The notes under the pieces: model-generated
Database searches by the model: none
Told to the model about the DNA's origin: nothing
The model's input: only the letters and a program-made list of their open reading frames with translations
Program-made: the position numbers and the translations under genes
In this document: piece by piece, positions 1 through 10,295 of the stretch
How the letters are laid out: the number at the start of each line of letters is the position of its first letter
Numbering within the stretch: position 1 is the first letter of the stretch
Assembly: GCA_022592435.1 (NCBI GenBank)
Contig: JABYQS010000158.1
Span: 1 to 64,000, forward strand
Reading direction: 5' to 3'
DNA length: 64,000 nt
Source of the DNA: Cerioporus squamosus
Taxonomy: Eukaryota > Basidiomycota > Agaricomycetes > Polyporales > Polyporaceae

Positions 1-444
1 GCATACCGCAAAGTCATGGAACACCTCAACACCCAGGGAGATCTCAAGGAGCCAGATGGTGTTGCCCCGGACTTGAGCTGCACGCCAGTCGAGTCAACCA
101 CTGAGGAGTCCGGAGCAGCGCTTGCGGCAGCCCGCCTTGAGTACGCTCGGTGTGTGTTTGTGATCTCTTCATGAGATGCCCACCTGCTCTGACACCTGTT
201 TGCTCACAGTGCCATGGTCAATCGCACAGTCATCGACACAGAACCTCAGCCATGCCTGATTTGTGCTGCCGATGAGAGTCTCCCTCAGCAGCAGTGGGAG
301 CACCTTCACAACGGCATGAACAAGTTGATTCGTCACGTTCAATGTAACCATCGTGCAGACACAGCCGACCTGCCGCCTCTGATGCTCTCACCCGGGGACG
401 CTGCTTCCCTGGTACACGTCTTTGACTCTACGATGACCAGTTGA
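1..444 (+). CDS. 3' end of an unrecognised gene (runs off left edge)
   Basis: An open frame enters from the left edge and reads through about 50 codons to near 151. A plausible GT-AG intron (donor GTGTGTG, acceptor TTGCTCACAG at about 211) joins it to a second exon that ends with TGA at 442-444. The second exon has a CLICAADE segment followed by a His-rich stretch (HLHN, HVQCNH), which could bind metal, but I recognise no family. The left part is missing, so neither the start nor the full domain content can be judged. It lies in a gene-poor stretch with other unassignable coding fragments and may belong to a mobile-element or lineage-specific family. Confidence 0.4.
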
Positions 445-1558
445 TGATGTTGACCCTTGTGTGCGAGTCTTCCCTGGCCTCAAATTGCTATTTCCTGCTC
501 CCTTCCCTCTACCTTGAGAACTAGAAGGCCCTGTTCTGAATGTCTCTGGCTGGTACTCACTCTCCGTTCTCCGTGAATTGTGTCAAGTTGTAGCCTCCCA
601 AAATCTCATCTCACCATGTCACCATGGCCAAACCGACTGAATGGTCGTATGTCAAAAAATGCCCTAGCTACCCGGACCGACGAGGAATCGAACTATGACC
701 CTTGCAGTGACATGCTGTGGCAAACAAACACTGTCAGATATCTGACTGCACCAACATGTCCTCCCCCATGTATCCTTGGGCAGTGGATACATATCTTGGC
801 CCCACCACGAGCATGTTTGCTGGTTCTGAGCGCTGAGCGGCCACCAGATGGTTGTTGGTGGCCTTGCACGTCACCCTTGGTGCAAAACCACCATCACCAA
901 CCACCATAACCATCTCATCACCACCGTATCCCTCCTGATCAGTAAGAAGAATGAACCAAGGGACCGGCAACAATGGGATTGGCAACAATAACAACCGTGT
1001 ATGCATACACTGGGCACAACACCGCCTGCAAACTGACTGTATGTACCTCAACAGGGTGCCATGACTCACATGTATCGGTTTATTGAGGCTGAAATGGAAC
1101 ACCTTGCAACCACAAGCACTCACTTGAGTGAGCAACAGAGGTGCACGGCATGTCTACTTCCACTCTTCATTGTATTGGCCGACAAGAAAGGCCCCATGCA
1201 GGGCCCACACTGCAATCACCTCATGGATCATACACAGGTATGGCACGCGTTACCAAGGACAATGTCAGTGTGTTTGTAACTCCTGCCACACTCGTCGGAT
1301 TTTGCTGACCTGCTTCGCCTTTTCCCACTGGGTCACAGAGCTCCATCAACGTGGGTGACCGTGTTAGTGGGAGCAGTTTGGCTTGGGCACGGTGTTCTCC
1401 TATCAGCTGGTTTGGATGATGTCTCATGTGTCAGTAAATGAACATACAATGCGCATATGTCAAGGTTCAAGAAGTCATATTGGGAGGTGTGCAGTACAGG
1501 ACATGTGATACTTACTGTACACTATAATACATCTGGTGTCTTTGGGCAATGGAGTCGA
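445..1558. other. Intergenic stretch without a supportable gene
   Basis: Only short overlapping open frames on both strands, none with recognisable protein character or consistent splice signals. Runs such as the ACCATCACCAACC-type simple sequence near 885-925 are low complexity. I see nothing else in it. Confidence 0.5.
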
Positions 1559-2692
1559 TCACAGAACATACCCATACGGGAGGGCATCACCCACATGACG
1601 GGTCTTGCCCTCATATGCGCCAGCTCCAAGCCCTCGAAGGGCGGCCATCCTGACCAAGATTTCATGGAGGCGAATGGCATGATCCTTTGGAATGCGAGCA
1701 GATTGTACCATGGCATCTATGCCAGGGGAAGTGAATGTGTCCAGCCCCTCAGTGTTTCGCCAGACGTCAAAGTGCCAAAGAGACCGCAAGGGCATGGTGA
1801 TGATATAATCCAGGTGGTGCCGCCTGAAGAGGGTGAGGTCGAAGCCCTCACGGTACGCCTGGTCAGCACTGGAAGAAGTGGGTCCAAGGGCTGTTAGGAT
1901 TTTGTATGTGTGATCAATGAGTGACTCACTCAAATGCATATGTGATGGTCGATCTTTCGTTGAGGTGGGATGTATGTGGGACCCACGCGAGCGGCGAGCC
2001 AAGGTGATCTGTACCGGCATGCGAGAAGAGCAGGCATACACGGGGCCACCTAGCAGTCAATGTGTCTTGAAGAGTGTTGTAGAGCTGCTTGGCACCCAGG
2101 AGGATAGGCAAGGCTGGAAACATGTGGCTCCATTTGATGTTGTGCAGAGTGGAGGTCGTGAAACCTAAACAATTGAACCTGGCTCAGAAGGAAGCTCATT
2201 GAAGATGTGCGAGACTTTACTTTCCATGTTCGGAATGTAGCGGGCATTCACAACTAGGATGTCATGGACCAGTGGGTAGGTTGATGGCAGGCTAGTGTCC
2301 TGGGGCCACTCCACCGAGCTGGAGTTATGGGTAGCATGAACGAGACTGCGCAAGGTCTCGAGCATGGGGACCAGACTGCCATGGAACCAACTCAGAGCGC
2401 GAAGCTTAGGCGACTTGCAGTTCAAAGCGCTAGGAAAGACACAGTAGACGACCAATGGGGCAGACTGGTACGGCCATGGTACAGGCAAAGAGGCAATGTG
2501 CTGGAGACCCAAGTAGTGAGTGGCGAATTGGGGGCCTTGTCCAGCCGACGAGAGGTGAGAGTAGTGGATTTTCGCGTCCATGTAGTCATCTTCATGACTG
2601 ATAACCTCCAGGCAACGGTTCATGTAGGGGCGAATGACCGCAGTTGCCCCGTAGAGGGTCACATCTGGGGGAGCAGAAATGCTGAGACCCAC
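1559..2692 (-). pseudogene. Unrecognised coding remnant(s)
   Basis: Three protein-like stretches follow each other on the minus strand: a 175-residue frame starting at 2692, a middle stretch (about 2160-1990, with KWSHMFPALPILLGAKQL) and a 160-residue frame ending at 1559. They look like one gene broken into segments, but the joins are not clean: the first frame stops at a TAG just before the second, and no normal-length intron fits. I recognise no domain. A decayed lineage-specific or transposon-associated gene is the likeliest reading; an intact gene with unusual introns is possible. Confidence 0.3.
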
Positions 2693-2741
2693 AGCTTGCG
2701 AATAACGAACAATTCCTCATTATACTCGCTTTCACCCGATC

Positions 2742-2782
2742 TTACTAGTGTTCACCTTCGACAAGGTGAACCGTACTAGTAA
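2742..2782. repeat. Hairpin 1 of a tandem pair
   Basis: Perfect nested inverted repeat: TTACTAGT pairs with ACTAGTAA and the inner TTCACCTT pairs with AAGGTGAA, around a CGAC loop. It is followed 17 nt later by a related hairpin. Confidence 0.8.
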
Positions 2783-2799
2783 GAGTTCAGCATAGGCTT

Positions 2800-2842
2800 T
2801 ATACTAGGGTTCGCCTCGGAGTAGGCAACCTGGACTAGTATA
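2800..2842. repeat. Hairpin 2 of a tandem pair
   Basis: TATACTAG pairs with CTAGTATA; the inner GGTTCGCCT pairs imperfectly with AGGCAACC. The 38-nt core aligns without gaps to that of hairpin 1 but has diverged, while the outer CTAGTA arms are kept, suggesting an old duplication. Confidence 0.75.
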
Positions 2843-3548
2843 TTGCAGGCGGCTGGACAGAATGACCTTTAAGGCTCTTTGGTTTAAGGTCACGCTCCAA
2901 AGCGTAACAGTAGCATAGCTGTGAAACATGGATATATGCAGTCAGAAATGGCATACATGCGGTGATACAACTCTGAGAAATTTGAGGCCACAACAGACAA
3001 CCTCAAACCCTAGAGAAGGAATAAATAAGCGAGTGGGTGTCCCTGCTACCTAAACACAGGCCAGGGCCTGAAGAAGAATAAATAGAAAGGGAGTGTGAGA
3101 GTGAAGACAACAGCACAGCGGTGGGCTCGAGGAGGACGGCGTATCATATGCAGTGTAACTGGGAAATGACTGGACAGATTAACGTGAAACTGGAGACGAT
3201 GGGAGAACGAGACCAGGCGAATGGTGTAGAAAATGAGAACAAACGGAGAAGAGATGCCTCTGCAGTGAGGCTTCGAATATGGCGGTACGACGGCGGTGGT
3301 CCATGCTTCTGTGCTTCTGTGCTTCTGTACTTTGGTTTGGTCGCAGGTCTCGGGTCTCGGGTCGCAGTCGCTGATGCAGAAGTGAGCTCTAAACTGTCAT
3401 GGTGGTAGGAAGCTAAAGAGTTGCTATTGACAGTACATCTGCTATCTAAGATCAGAAGCGCCCGAAACTGTACTAGGTACTGTAATCAGTAAACATGAAG
3501 TAAGTCCAAAACTGAAGTAAATTCGAACTCAGACGAGCACGGTGCTCA
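2843..3548. other. Intergenic stretch
   Basis: No supportable gene. It contains three tandem GCTTCTGT units (3305-3328) and a short GGTCTC/GGGTCTC repeat just after. Otherwise I see nothing. Confidence 0.5.
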
Positions 3549-3947
3549 TCAGCGGGTCCCAAGCCAGTTTACGTACTTGATCAAAGTGTGCAGCTTGTAG
3601 TGTTCAATGATGTATTGCGCCATCTTGACAATCGGGGACTCGCCAACATGAACACGCTCGACGACGAGCTCGCACCAGGTGCATCCATGCAATTCAGGTG
3701 GCACGGTGCCAAACTGCCCCAAGTGAGCCTCGTGCCATAACTGAGTCGAGGCATTGGTGTCCTTTCCGAGCACATACAGTGATTTGTTGGCAGAGAGGAA
3801 GGCAACGAGATCATTCCCACCATCGAGAGGTCCTTTGGCAATGAGAAGAGTGATGTAGAAAAGGATGTCCATGGGCTGAGAGGTGAGAGTGGACATGATG
3901 GGCAGTGTTGCGAGGGGATAAGGTGCGAGGAGGAAGACAAGGTGCAA
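3549..3947 (-). CDS. Hypothetical protein, unrecognised
   Basis: A single open frame of 132 codons on the minus strand. The first 40 residues are hydrophobic and could be a signal or membrane segment. The rest is mixed (for example LSANKSLYVLGKD and HGCTWCELVVERVHVG) and looks more protein-like than the overlapping frames. I recognise no family. It may be a fragment of a longer gene, as its neighbours to the left are degraded. Confidence 0.3.
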   Translation of the reverse strand: MHLVFLLAPYPLATLPIMSTLTSQPMDILFYITLLIAKGPLDGGNDLVAFLSANKSLYVLGKDTNASTQLWHEAHLGQFGTVPPELHGCTWCELVVERVHVGESPIVKMAQYIIEHYKLHTLIKYVNWLGTR

Positions 3948-4463
3948 ATGGGCGAAGTCAGCTCTGATGCAGTCTTATATAATATACCCTGCTGGATGGT
4001 CCCCGAAGTCACGTCGCGCAAATGCGCCACACGCGCGAGAACTCTGTGTCATGTGACCGCGATCGTGGTCACTGGTTCGACCCCGGTTCAAAGGATTTAT
4101 TTTCCACATTTTCCCTCCACCGATGCTCGACTAGAAGGCGACTGATCCAACGATGAGGCTCGTTTACGATCCCAACTTGCAAAATATATCCAGTCGTGAT
4201 TTGCAGCATAAACGTGGAGAGTTGTTAGTAGCAGCAAGGCGCTAGCAGCTGCCCCAGCCGTGCAAGGTTAGGCAGTACCCGTAGCGAAGGTACTACGCAA
4301 ACACACCAACGGCAGCATTAATTCTGTCCAGACCCTCTAATGTAATGGCGCACTCGTACATATAACACGATCCGCTACTTCCTGACGTGATACAGTGGTA
4401 CTGTCCGACTCCAGATCCAGCTCCTAACGGCTGTTTTCCCAAGGTACGTCCGCTCCTACCTTC
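3948..4463. other. Intergenic stretch, contains tRNA-like T-arm
   Basis: No gene seen. At about 4070-4088 a T-arm-like element occurs (ACTGG stem, TTCGACC loop, CCGGT stem), but there is no matching acceptor stem or D-arm upstream. It is best read as a chance match or a tRNA/SINE fragment. Confidence 0.4.
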
Positions 4464-7400
4464 CTATTCCCCATCACCCTCGCCATCGTCCGACGAGGTG
4501 GACGGACTGTCAAACTCGTAGTCGTCATCTATGTACTCATCATCGCCTCCCTCATCCATAGACTCCTTGAGCTGCAGACGGATCCAGATCAGCACATGTG
4601 ATTTAGTCCGAAGAGAACAACGCACCATCTCTAAGAGCTCGTGACATTCGTTCAGGTGTGCCATGACAATGCCCTGGCCCTCGGGTACGGTGCCATCTAC
4701 GCGGATGAACTTGCCATCCCGGCGCATGGAGTCTATTTGATGAAGTGCCAGCTGATACTACACGGAGGTCAGAACCTCCGACGGCTACAACGCGAGTATC
4801 ACACGTACAGGGTAAAGGTCGCGTGGGCTGAAGGGGCCACCATACTTCAACACCTCGTTGAGGCACTTCTTCACCGTCGACAGCTTGTTCGCCTGGCAAT
4901 CCAGTCAGCGACGGGAACGCCAATGAGTACGGAACACACGTACTATCGGCATCAGCTCCTCCGAGACGGGCTCGCTCGAGGACAGCAACCGGTATATCAA
5001 ACCGTAACATCGGCGCAAGAGATATAGCAGGACCTGCGAGGTTCTATCAGCATCCAGTACACAGAGCCAGGCAGCTAGAGCTCACGTATTGTCCCTCTGG
5101 TCGATTGCCGTCAGCATCGACGAACTTCCCGTCCACTCGCATCTTGTCAATCTCTTGTAGACTCAGACTGTAGTTCCACAGATCCGTCTCGCGGAGACTC
5201 CATCGATGAGTGAGGACCTGTTGAAGCAGCGTCAGCGCTCGTTTTGAAATGCATCTAGCAGCTTAACCACGTACTAGTTGCTCGAGTTCCTTCCGAATCT
5301 CGCTCAGCCGATCATAAATAGGTTTGAGAGACGATGCAACGTTCTTGGACTCGTCCTGTGCGCGGATCTCCTGCACGATCTCGAAGCATTCCTCAAGCAA
5401 CGAAGAGCAGACCGCTTGAGATGCGGGTACGGTGCCTCCCGGTCCCAAGAACTTGCCGTCTACCCGCTTGCTGGGTAATCAAAAGAATGTCAATACTCCG
5501 CCGCGAGGGAGACGAAACGGACACTCAACGAGTCGATCTTGCGCAACTCCTCCTGTATAGGCTTCAATTCAGCCTTCACACGGACACCGTCCTTGTCCCT
5601 AGTCTCTTTCGGGACGTCGTAAGGCTTGGGCGTGCTCTCGCGAGTCGGCGTTTTGGAATTCGGGTCGCTACCGGGGCCAGAGTCGTAGTCGGTGGCAGGC
5701 GCTTTGCCTTTGATGTCCTCGACCTTGTCGGCGTGCGCCTGGGCGAACGCGACTTCTCTGGCAGTCTCCTTGGCCGCGAGTGCAACAAGCTGCCGCCGTA
5801 TGTTGACCAGGCGTTCGTGTATTGGTATAAGCTCGGGTGACAGAACCGCAAGCGAATCCTGGAGCTTGCGCAAGAGGTTGTCTACGAAGGCGAAGGAGAG
5901 TGTTAGCATCTGGACGTCGCAAGACTCAGCCGAAAGGGTGGAGGACCTGGAAAGGGGTGACCTTCAGGACTATTACCGATGATTTGTACATGGATGTACA
6001 GTGATGATCACACTACGATTGAGTAGGAGTTCGAAAGGCGGCTGTGAGATCAGAACTCCGTAGAAACATGGGACGTACGGATGACGAGAGATGGGCAAAA
6101 CGTGATGGAGAGGCACGACTAAGAGACGAGCCAGGACTAGATTACTCACCACATTCGTTCAGCTGCCGTTCTAAGAGCTTGGTCATGGCCGGAGGGTGCT
6201 TCCCGCTCTCCATGTCATGTTGTAGGATGTTTCTGTGGATCACGGATCAATACGCTGCCCCGCTCTCCCACACGTAATGGTTAGGTGCGTTGCGCAAATT
6301 GTACCTCGACGGCGACAGAGCGACCGACGCGTACAATGAGGAGTCGCACCATATACCGGGATGGGGAACGAGGGAAGAACACGCGACATACCGTAGCTCA
6401 GACAACCGTCGATGGAACGGAGCGAGATCAGACTCATTATAAACGCCAGACTCGTCCATGTGGTCGAGGATTTGCTGTAAGCAAACCGTCAGCATGACGA
6501 GCCTGTCAAATCGCAGACTAGGCTTCGGCGGACTGCATAACGCAGAGAGGAGACGGGGAAAGGTGATGAAAAATGAAAGGTGCATGTCAGAACGCGGGAG
6601 AAGTGACGATCATCCTTGCATCCAGATGCGTGTTGGGTTTTATACGCGCAGGGACCCAGCAATTTGCACTTCCACGCAGCCCCTTGCGAAAGCACAAATA
6701 CCGGCCCCTCGCCCGTACATCCGAAAGTGCGATGCCACAGAAGCCAAGCATAACGCCAGGCTCTCCAAGCAACGAGCGTAATCATAGCTGCAGTACTCTA
6801 TCCGAGCTGCAGATCGTCAGTATATGGTAATCGCCTGTGGCCCGGAAAACATCCGCGTGGACGTTCAAATCCGAGCTAAGTACGCTCAGTGACGTGATTG
6901 GGTCCGTCAAGGCTGAAAGTGAGAAGGTCTGGGGCGGTCCTCGCTCGCAATCATGGCGACCTTATCTCGTCCGAACGCGTCCACCGGTAGCTCGGAGCGA
7001 GACAAGAAAGCCCGGGATAGAGGAAACTACCGCACGGCCGCACTTGAACCCTTCGGCAGCGGGACGTCGAAGGCAAACAGCATGAGCGGTTGACCTTACG
7101 GCACCCAGCAAGATAGCGTATGACGATAAGGTGACAGAGGAAGTCCGAACGTATTCAGCGGGAGTAGCTGCAGAACGCATCTCACATGGGCAGGGTGGCT
7201 GCATGTCTTTGGTGGAACAACAGGACCCAGCTTGCACCGGCGTTCCCCGTGATAACAGCGCAGCTATTATAGTCACGACCCCGCGACAATAACGCCATGG
7301 GAACTATAATCGCAAAAGTGACTCACCCTCATGCTGGCAATCTGACTGTATGTCGCAGGACATTCGCGCGTCCTACCGATAGTGAGGAAGAACAGGGAGA

Positions 7401-7896
7401 GGAGGTTGAAGACATCTGCAAGGGTCGTGTCGAGCCGATTGTTGTACGTGGTGTGATCGTCGCGGACTTCGTTCAGACGAGTGACTAGAAGTGTTGCAAG
7501 GATGCCGTGCCGGTGAGGGTCATGAGGTGAGTGAAGGGTAAAGGCAATATGCGTTAGTGTTTCGTCGCAGTTTCCTGAGTTTTGACCTGCAGATTGAGTG
7601 GGAGATGGAAGAACATACTGACCTTGCTTCACGATAGCCTGATACAACCGATCCACGTCCGACGACTTGATATATTCGCCTCTGTTCTTCTTGAGCGCGG
7701 TGAGGCGGTTTCGAATGCTAGTAGCGAACCGAGCGGCATCAGAACAACCATACCCAACGAAGAGCGTAGCATGGAAGGGACGTACTTGATGACTGCCTCC
7801 AGGATAGGCAGCTCTAACCGATGCCGAAACATGAGGAGATCAGCTTCGACGGGTGGCTAGCTCGTGCTCACCTTCCTGAGCCACCGGCGCAGACAT
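4464..7896 (-). CDS. DUF2408 / UPF0662 (yeast Cub1-like) protein
   Basis: Conserved fungal protein of the UPF0662/DUF2408 family; in yeast the member is YPL260W (Cub1), a cytosolic protein of poorly defined role. Exons read from ATG at 7896 through the blocks RHRLELPILEAVI, LSLFFLTIGRTRECPATY, ILDHMDESGVY and a long exon at about 5880-5540, to an acidic C-terminus (DDEYIDDDYEF) and a stop at 4464. A DGKF module (KRVDGKF, MRVDGKF, MRRDGKF) followed by Gly and Pro-x-x-Gln occurs three times, near 5450, 5130 and 4710. One intron (6475-7326, 852 nt) is far longer than its neighbours. The first exon join is uncertain: reaching ADLLMFRH from the ATG needs a 28-nt intron or an indel. The intron before KRVDGKF uses a weak GTTGAG donor. 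The gene shares a 322-bp upstream region with tropomyosin. Confidence 0.85.
6475..7326 (-). other. 852-nt intron of the UPF0662 gene
   Basis: Donor GTGAGT follows IASMR; acceptor TTGCTTACAG precedes QILDHMDES. The two exons are directly contiguous in the family, so no coding exon is expected inside, and none is seen. Near its 5' end an 8-bp inverted repeat (ATTATAGT at 7266-7273, ACTATAAT at 7303-7310) is present. Confidence 0.7.
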
Positions 7897-8218
7897 AGCT
7901 GCGTTCAGATATACTTCGGTTTAGGTACCAACAGTATCTTTTCCAGGGGTACTACGTGTCGAGAGCTATGCGGCCGACGACGAGGACGAGTGTTGGCTCC
8001 TCTGGTCCTGGAAGTGTAATGCGAAGGTCCGACCGACTCGCGCCCGCATTCCAAAGTGAGCGCATCCCACGTGAGAGCGTCCCAAGATGGAAGGAGCTTT
8101 CCACGACTGATACTTTATCAGTCCACTTCAGGCCCTTGCCCAGAACAGCACAGCACCTGCCCGCGCCCGTCCTTCATTCCAACGACCACCACACCTGCCC
8201 AGCTACTCGACATCGACC
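7897..8218. promoter_or_regulatory. Divergent promoter, UPF0662 / tropomyosin
   Basis: 322 bp separates the two start codons, so it must hold both promoters. Pyrimidine-rich tracts lie before the tropomyosin ATG. No clear TATA box is seen. Confidence 0.5.
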
Positions 8219-8935
8219 ATGGAGAAGATCAAGGAGGTGTGTGCGCACCATCACTGCACCAGTCCGTCCACGTCCGACTGAGCAGATCGGCATGACAGCG
8301 CTTGCAATCCCTCCGCGCTGAGGCCGACAACGCGGTTGCGCGTGCCGAGGAGGCTGAGGCGAAGAACAAGAAGTACGAGCAGCTCCTGCTCGAGAAGGAC
8401 CAGGAGATTACCTCTCTCCAGCACAAGATATCTGTCCTCGATGCCGATCTCGAGAAGGCGGAGGGGAAGTTGGCCGACCTCAAGTCCGCGCAGGAGGACG
8501 GTGAGCAGAGCAAGACTGCCAACGAGGGACTGCAGCGAAGATCCAGTTGCTTGAGGAGGAGCTCGATGCTGCGGACAAGAACTTGAAGGAGGCTATGGAC
8601 AAGTACGTGTCTGAGCTGTGCTTGATTGGCCCGCCACTGACGCGTCCACCGGTATCGCTTAGGCTGAGACAAGTCGATGTTAAGGCAGAGCACTTCGAGC
8701 GACAGGTTACGCGTCTTGAACAGGAGCGTGACCAGTGGGAGAAGAAGTACGAGGTAAGTCTCAACTTGGTCGTATCTCCCATCTATGCGCCTGGTGCAAT
8801 TCACCGCTCGCCGTGATCCCGCCCTCGTACGATCAATGTGCGCTGACGTGCTACTATATTGCAGGAGCACAGGAGAAGTACCGGGAATCGAAGCGGGAGC
8901 TCGACGAGCTGGTCGCCACTATGGAGGGTCTGTGA
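8219..8935 (+). CDS. TPM1: Tropomyosin (frame broken twice)
   Basis: Actin-filament-stabilising coiled-coil protein of the fungal Tpm1/Cdc8 type, about 160 residues. Exon 1 is ATG GAG AAG ATC AAG GAG (8219-8236). After an intron the conserved heptad core follows (SLRAEADNAVARAEEAEAK, QLLLEKDQEITSLQ, KAEHFERQV, QERDQWEKKYE), ending ELDELVATMEGL at 8935. Two single-base losses break the frame. At about 8537 the sequence reads CTGCAGCGAAGATC where one more base is needed for RKIQLLEEEL. At about 8877 the last exon begins GAGCACAG where GAGGCACAG is expected. Both sides of each break keep perfect heptad coding, so a consensus error is likelier than decay. A 35-nt stretch ending just before the first break starts GTGAGC and ends CTGCAG, like a mini-intron. 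Confidence 0.85.
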
Positions 8936-9179
8936 TACCCCACCATCTGCCAATGTACCATACAACACCTGCGGACGCGTTGGGCAATACCCGCTGCCCA
9001 GGATACGTCGGTCGCGTTCACGATCTCATACCTCTCGCTTACCCTACACGTCGATTGTTGCGCTGCTTGCATGTGTATAGTGACTGCATCGAACAAGAAA
9101 TCATGGTTCTGGAGTATCTCACTGCTTCCTCCTGCCAATGTCCAACGCTATACTAGGTCTAGGTATCACCCCTACTTGA

Positions 9180-9960
9180 TTACTTCTGCTCCTCAGTGAA
9201 GTTCAACGAGATGGAGTTGACGCAATGACGCTCGTCAGCTAGGTAATTGGAAGGAAGATGAGGTTAGTATCAAGGCGACATACAAGACTCTGCAATACGC
9301 ACTAGGGGTAGGAAAGCCTTCGCCCTTGAAGACATGTCCGAGATGGCCTCCGCAGGCAGCACAAGTGATCTCCGTGCGCGTCATGCCGTACGAGCGATCT
9401 TCATGTCGGTTCACGGCCCCGGGAATGGCTGCGTGCGCAGGCACCGTGCATAAGTATCAAAATATGACCTCATAGAACGCAGCGCATACAACGCACCATC
9501 GAAGAATGCAGGCCAACCGCAGCCGCTGTTGAACTTGGTCGTGCTCTTGTACAAGGGCGTTCCACAACCGGCGCAAGTGTAAACACCCTCTCCGCTGAAC
9601 TTGTCGTACTTGCCGGTGCCTGCAGGCTCCGTGCCCTTCTGGCGGAGAATGCGGAACTGGACGAAATCGATTAGTGTCCGGCGTTGTCGCACCCCACAAG
9701 CTCGTAAGTACCTGCTCGGGGCTGAGAATCGCTCTCCACTGGCTGTCGCTCTTCGCCTTGCTGGAGTCAGTCATCGTTACTCTTGATGTATGTAGTTCTC
9801 GGCGGATCTGAATTGAAATGACAGCGGGGAGTTTGGAGATCAGTTGTCGAGACGCTTGGTTCCCTTTAAGTGTCTTGGAGCTGGCAAGGGCTGTACGTGC
9901 AGACAAACGAGACCTGATGGAGATGGCACCAGCAAGGGAAGTAAGGGCGGAAGAAGACAT
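9180..9960 (-). CDS. msrB: Methionine-R-sulfoxide reductase (MsrB), probably mitochondrial
   Basis: Reduces the R form of methionine sulfoxide in proteins. Four exons from ATG at 9960. The long Ser/Arg/Ala-rich, acid-poor leader (about 60 residues, ending RRELHTSRV) looks like a mitochondrial presequence. The catalytic domain has the zinc-binding CAGC and CAACGGHLGH pairs, the GCGWPAFF box, and the active-site Cys in ERHCVNSISLNF. The last exon sits after a 60-nt intron and ends EEQK with TAA at 9180-9182. Introns are short with GTACTT or GTGCGT donors. If an internal Met (MTDSSKAK) is used, a cytosolic form lacking the leader could also be made. Length and residues match a functional enzyme. 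Confidence 0.92.
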
Positions 9961-10295
9961 AGGATTACGCGCTGCACGGGAATGCTTACTACGGCTTACT
10001 ACTCAAATTCGCAACGCACAGGCTCCGCGAACTGCACTTGCGTATGGTAGCGTCATAGCCACGTGCTCCGATCATCTCGATCGGACTCAGTCACACAGTG
10101 ACCTCAGTACGTTTGAAGGTGGCTAACTCACGTCCCGGGATTCTCTTCAGGTCGTTTCCTCCCGATGACAGCGCCGGAGCCAACTTGTGAGATGAACATC
10201 GAGAACGCCAGCATTGCTACAATAGAACAATTACACCGAACCTAATCTATGGATAACACTGCCAGACACCAGTGCGAGAATTACTAGAGTACAAT
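9961..10295. other. Intergenic, MsrB promoter and receptor 3' flank
   Basis: Holds the upstream region of MsrB and the downstream region of the receptor gene, both on the minus strand. No gene or motif stands out. Confidence 0.45.

Noticed and set aside
4050..4100. tRNA-like T-arm with a GGTTCGAC box
   Set aside because: A five-pair T stem forms, but no 7-bp acceptor stem, D-arm or A box is found upstream, so a tRNA gene is not supported.
6489..7276. Open frames inside the long UPF0662 intron
   Set aside because: No conserved residues, and family members have no residues between the flanking exons.
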